Assembly (NCBI RefSeq): GCF_030064675.1
Contig: NZ_CP116413.1
Span: 7,965,501 to 8,029,500, forward strand
Direction: 5' to 3'
DNA length: 64,000 bases
Source: Crossiella sp. CA-258035
GTDB taxonomy: Bacteria; Actinomycetota; Actinomycetes; Mycobacteriales; Pseudonocardiaceae
The first letter of the stretch is position 1, and each line of letters opens with the position of its first letter. The position numbers and the translations under genes are program-made. The notes beneath the pieces are model-generated. The model was not told the DNA's origin. It searched no databases and was given only the letters and a program-made list of their open reading frames with translations. Shown piece by piece: positions 62,201 to 64,000 of the stretch.

Positions 62201-62727
62201 AGGTACTGGGTGACCGTGGCCGGCACCTTGTCGGTGTCGATGTCCTCGGTCCACCCGGCCACCACCCGGTGCGCGAGCTGCCAGGCCGCGGTCTCGGTGA
62301 GCAGCCGGGCCCCCGGCTCCACCGGCAGCCGCAGCCCGTGCTCGCCGACCAGCCTGCCCGCGTAGGCGTGGTAGGTCAGCACGGTCGGCTCGGCGGCGGT
62401 GACCGCGGCCCTGCGGTCGCCGCTGGGATCGAGCCGTTCCAGCAGGCCGGAACCGGCCAGCCTGCGCAGCCGGGCGCGCACCCGGTCGGCGAGCTGGCGG
62501 GCGGCCTTGCGGGTGAAGGTCAGGCCCAGCACGCGTTCCGGGGTGACCAGGCCGTTGGCCACCAGCCAGACCACCCTGGCCGCCATGGTCTCGGTCTTGC
62601 CCGCGCCCGCGCCCGCGATGACCAGCGCGGGCTCGGCGGGCGCGGCGATCACCTCGGCCTGTTCCGGGGTGGGCGGGTGCAGGCCGAGCGCCGCCGCCAC
62701 CTCGTGCGGGGTGGCGAGTTCGGTCAC
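59269..62727 (-). CDS. adnB: AdnB-type helicase-nuclease subunit
   Basis: 1152 residues. The N-terminal UvrD-like motor has Walker A VIAGAGAGKTETM, motif II AVLLDEYQDTGHAQRV, motif III GDPVQAIYGWRGAS, motif [14 protein letters not shown] and motif VI YVALTRSEETLLV. The C-terminal RecB-like nuclease has VVDWKTG after a metal-ligand Asp (GRMDAVFADPDGGW). AdnAB resects double-strand break ends in mycobacteria. Residues about 860-922 form an acidic Pro/Glu linker with recurring YLP steps. The GTG overlaps the adnA stop (GTGA). Named from synteny with Rv3201c and domain layout. Confidence 0.93.
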   Translation of the reverse strand: MTELATPHEVAAALGLHPPTPEQAEVIAAPAEPALVIAGAGAGKTETMAARVVWLVANGLVTPERVLGLTFTRKAARQLADRVRARLRRLAGSGLLERLDPSGDRRAAVTAAEPTVLTYHAYAGRLVGEHGLRLPVEPGARLLTETAAWQLAHRVVAGWTEDIDTDKVPATVTQYLLSLAGELGEHLVTPDQLRAHAAEFCRLIEDAPRAPRQREGLPVALQEIVAAQRLRVALLPLVEAYAKRKRREAAMDFADQMSLAATLAESDPDVVALERERYGAVLLDEYQDTGHAQRVLLRGLFGGSGRPVLPVTAVGDPVQAIYGWRGASAANLPRFATDFPARDPRGKWVPATTYGLLTSFRNPPEVLRLANQVSAELRSGVAELRARDGAGVGDVRIALLPDIRAELDWVADTVAARWESTVDATGAPPTAAVLVRRRADMAGIAAALRERGLPVEVVGLGGLLDEPEVRDLVSALRMLTDPLAGTAAMRLLTGARWRLGVADLAALWRRARHLATPESKRGGPDPLDALADALPGEHAEQAGLVDALDDPGPPEDYSPEGYRRIRRLGGELAALRRRGDQPLGELVADVERTLLLDIESLSRLSGVGRAHLDAFADVVSEFARSSANPTLNGLLDYLATAERAEDGLEPGEVEVSPDRVQILTAHAAKGLEWQVVAVPHLVKDVFPGRRKSASWLRVPHQLPAVLRGDAQDLPGLNLASCENRKEIEEALAVHSEEFEERRLAEERRLLYVALTRSEETLLVSGHWWGETGEKPRGPSEFLTEIHEVVTAGERVGIVHHWAERPEEDEANPLAAQGNSLTWPVDPLARRRSAVTEGANLVRQALSTVDEYRPPVEEPADEEPLATPSDEEYLPPDDDYLPPEEDEYLPEDPYLDEPEPPEPPEPEPEATAEPEPEPAPEPAPATGFDPEGWARDVDVLLAERAAAASRREQVLLPEQLSVSQLVELAKDPDALARRLRRPLPFPPNPLARRGTAFHAWLENRFQASRLLDFDELPGAADADLPTEENVDVLQRAFLASDWAERTPHDVEVPFETEVDGITVRGRMDAVFADPDGGWTVVDWKTGAVPDEDHLPALSVQLAAYRLAWAALSGAELDTVRAAFHYVRADVTLRPADLLDAEGLRDLVRSIPLR

Positions 62728-64000
62728 TCGCTCACCTGCCTGCCGGAATCCTGTGTGGGACAACAGGTCTTGGCCGGGCAGCGGGAGCAGTCGGTGTTCT
62801 CGGTGGCGGTGAAGGTGGGTCCGATGCAGGCCTGTCCCGCCGCGTAGACCGCGTCCAGCCAGACCTTGACCTTCTCCCCGTCCAGCGGTGGCTGGTTGCG
62901 CTCGGCCGCGCCGGACTTCTTGTCCGGCTTGGCCACGTAGAGCAGCCTCGCGCCGCCGGGTTCGTCCCGCAGGCCCAGGGAGGAGAACGCGCCGAGCGCG
63001 GCGGCCAGCTGGTAGACGGCCAGCTGCGGGTGCTCCTCGGCCTCCTTCTTGCTGACCGCGGTGCGCGCGGTCTTGATGTCGACCACCACCGGGCGGCCCT
63101 CGCCGTCGGTGTCCAGCCGGTCCACCCGGCCCTTGACCCGCAGCCACGGCCCGCCCTCCTCCTTCGGCGGCAGCTCCACGGTGATCTCGTGCTCGACCGC
63201 GACCTGGGTCAGCTCGGCCCGGCTGCGCACCAGCCAGGCCCGGAAGGAGTCGACCATCTGCTCCACCCTGGCTCTTTCCTTGCGGGAGAACCAGGGCGCG
63301 CCCGCGTCCACCGCGGCCCAGGCCTCGTCCAGGGTGCGTTGCAGGGCTTCCGGATCGGCGCCGGAGGCGGCGGCCTGCACCAGGGCGTGCACCAGCGAGC
63401 CGGTGATGGAGGCCAGCTCGGCCGGGTCCTGGCCGCCGTGCCGCTCCACCATCCAGCGCAGCGGACAGCGGGATAGAATATCCACAGTGGACGGTGAGAT
63501 GCCGACCGCTTCCACGTCTGTCCACAGTGGACGTTCGGTGCTGGTCTCGCCCAGGCCGTACCAGGAGTCCGGGTGCGCGCCGGGCACCCCGGCCGCGGCC
63601 AGCCTGGCCAGCTGGGTGGCCGCGCGCTGCCGCTGGTCGGCCTCGGCCCGCGGATCGCAGACCGCGCGGCGCAGGTCGCCGACCAGGTCGGCCAGGATCA
63701 GGCCGCGACTGGGCTGGAACACCGGGCGGACCGCGTCGGCCTCCTCGCTGCCCTCGAAGTCCGCGCCGTCCAGCTCGTCCAGGAACCGGGACGGGGTGTC
63801 GTCCTCGCCGCGCACCGCGCTGACGATCAGCGACTGCCGGGCCCGGCTGGCCGCGACCAGCAGCAACCGCCGTTCCTCGGCCAGGATCGGGGCCACCGCG
63901 GAGACCTTGTCCTCGGCGCGCACCCCGGAGAGCAGGTCGACCAGCCGCTCCACCCCGAGCAGCGAGCCGCGCAGCCGCAGGTCCGGCCAGATCCCCTCCT
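62724..64000 (-). CDS. adnA: AdnA-type helicase-nuclease subunit, C-terminal part only
   Basis: The last ~425 codons; the N-terminal motor lies beyond the right edge. What is visible is the end of the motor (RRLLLVAASRARQSLIVSAV, motif VI-like) and a RecB-type nuclease domain. The nuclease has VHALVQAAA, the catalytic VVVDIKTA and the QLAVYQLAAAL helix. LSRCPLRW plus DCSRCPAKTCCP gives the four-cysteine iron-sulfur staple seen in AddB/AdnA-type nucleases. Co-translated with adnB through a GTGA overlap. Together they form the heterodimeric end-resection machine. Confidence 0.92.
   Translation of the reverse strand, partial: EGIWPDLRLRGSLLGVERLVDLLSGVRAEDKVSAVAPILAEERRLLLVAASRARQSLIVSAVRGEDDTPSRFLDELDGADFEGSEEADAVRPVFQPSRGLILADLVGDLRRAVCDPRAEADQRQRAATQLARLAAAGVPGAHPDSWYGLGETSTERPLWTDVEAVGISPSTVDILSRCPLRWMVERHGGQDPAELASITGSLVHALVQAAASGADPEALQRTLDEAWAAVDAGAPWFSRKERARVEQMVDSFRAWLVRSRAELTQVAVEHEITVELPPKEEGGPWLRVKGRVDRLDTDGEGRPVVVDIKTARTAVSKKEAEEHPQLAVYQLAAALGAFSSLGLRDEPGGARLLYVAKPDKKSGAAERNQPPLDGEKVKVWLDAVYAAGQACIGPTFTATENTDCSRCPAKTCCPTQDSGRQVSE

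Noticed and set aside
58834..62847. A 1337-codon open frame on the plus strand, antisense to adnB
   Set aside because: It is a GC-driven mirror of the real minus-strand gene: composition is Gly/Arg/Gln/Val-biased, no domain is visible, and adnB motifs are intact on the other strand.

Overview
The window is high-GC, gene-dense chromosomal DNA from a filamentous-type actinomycete, most likely Pseudonocardiales. I infer this from gene content and order, not from a database match. It has GTG and TTG starts, WhiB7 with its AT-hook, a two-component AdnAB nuclease-helicase, an EspG-family protein, a mycothiol-type DinB protein, a steroid dehydrogenase with a KstR-like box, and an actinobacterial tmRNA. 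No rRNA, complete insertion sequence or CRISPR array was seen.

Left part (1-16.8 kb). A truncated cytochrome P450 lies behind an OmpR-type two-component pair. A secreted SMP-30-like propeller protein follows, then kstD (3-ketosteroid delta1-dehydrogenase). Next is a TetR gene diverging from a small NAD(P)H-binding reductase across a palindromic operator. A DinB-fold protein and an AraC regulator lead to a decayed DUF523 gene beside a purine-skewed, low-complexity tract and stacked hairpins. These sit immediately downstream of ssrA (tmRNA, minus strand). A NarL-type two-component pair, a TetR/SDR pair with two matching operators and an amidohydrolase complete the accessory block. The core translation/division cluster then reads, on the minus strand, prfB-ftsE-ftsX-smpB-amidohydrolase. 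It is interrupted by a MITE-like inverted repeat between ftsX and smpB and by a dense inverted-repeat region between prfB and ftsE.

Middle (18-33 kb). A PadR regulator, a ThDP-dependent enzyme diverging from an AraC regulator, a P450 diverging from a TetR regulator across two CTCTAC palindromes, and an initiator tRNA-Met precede a conserved actinobacterial run. That run is UPF0182 membrane protein / PPA1309-like protein / PDZ-Lon-like protease / DUF2342 metalloprotease. After it come a 600-bp degenerate 34-bp tandem repeat, a Tat-exported glycoside hydrolase and a YgjP-like metallopeptidase.

Right part (33-64 kb). This continues the gene order that, from memory, characterises Mycobacterium tuberculosis Rv3193c-Rv3202c: an E1/ThiF-like protein, an ABC1-type kinase, whiB7, uvrD2, nudC, a TrkA-type K+ channel, adnB and adnA. 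The whiB7 upstream region is unusually complete. It has an AT-rich element plus TTG-type -35 like WhiB7-dependent promoters, a well-coded 91-codon leader ORF, and a perfect-core intrinsic terminator just before the whiB7 start. About 12 kb is inserted between nudC and the K+ channel: an M16 peptidase pair, a DUF2207 membrane protein, two tandem neutral zinc metallopeptidases, an orphan EspG, a two-component system divergent from a DUF5666 exported protein, and a toxin-antitoxin pair with a perfect operator. The M20-like gene behind the K+ channel is truncated and has lost metal ligands. The window ends inside adnA.
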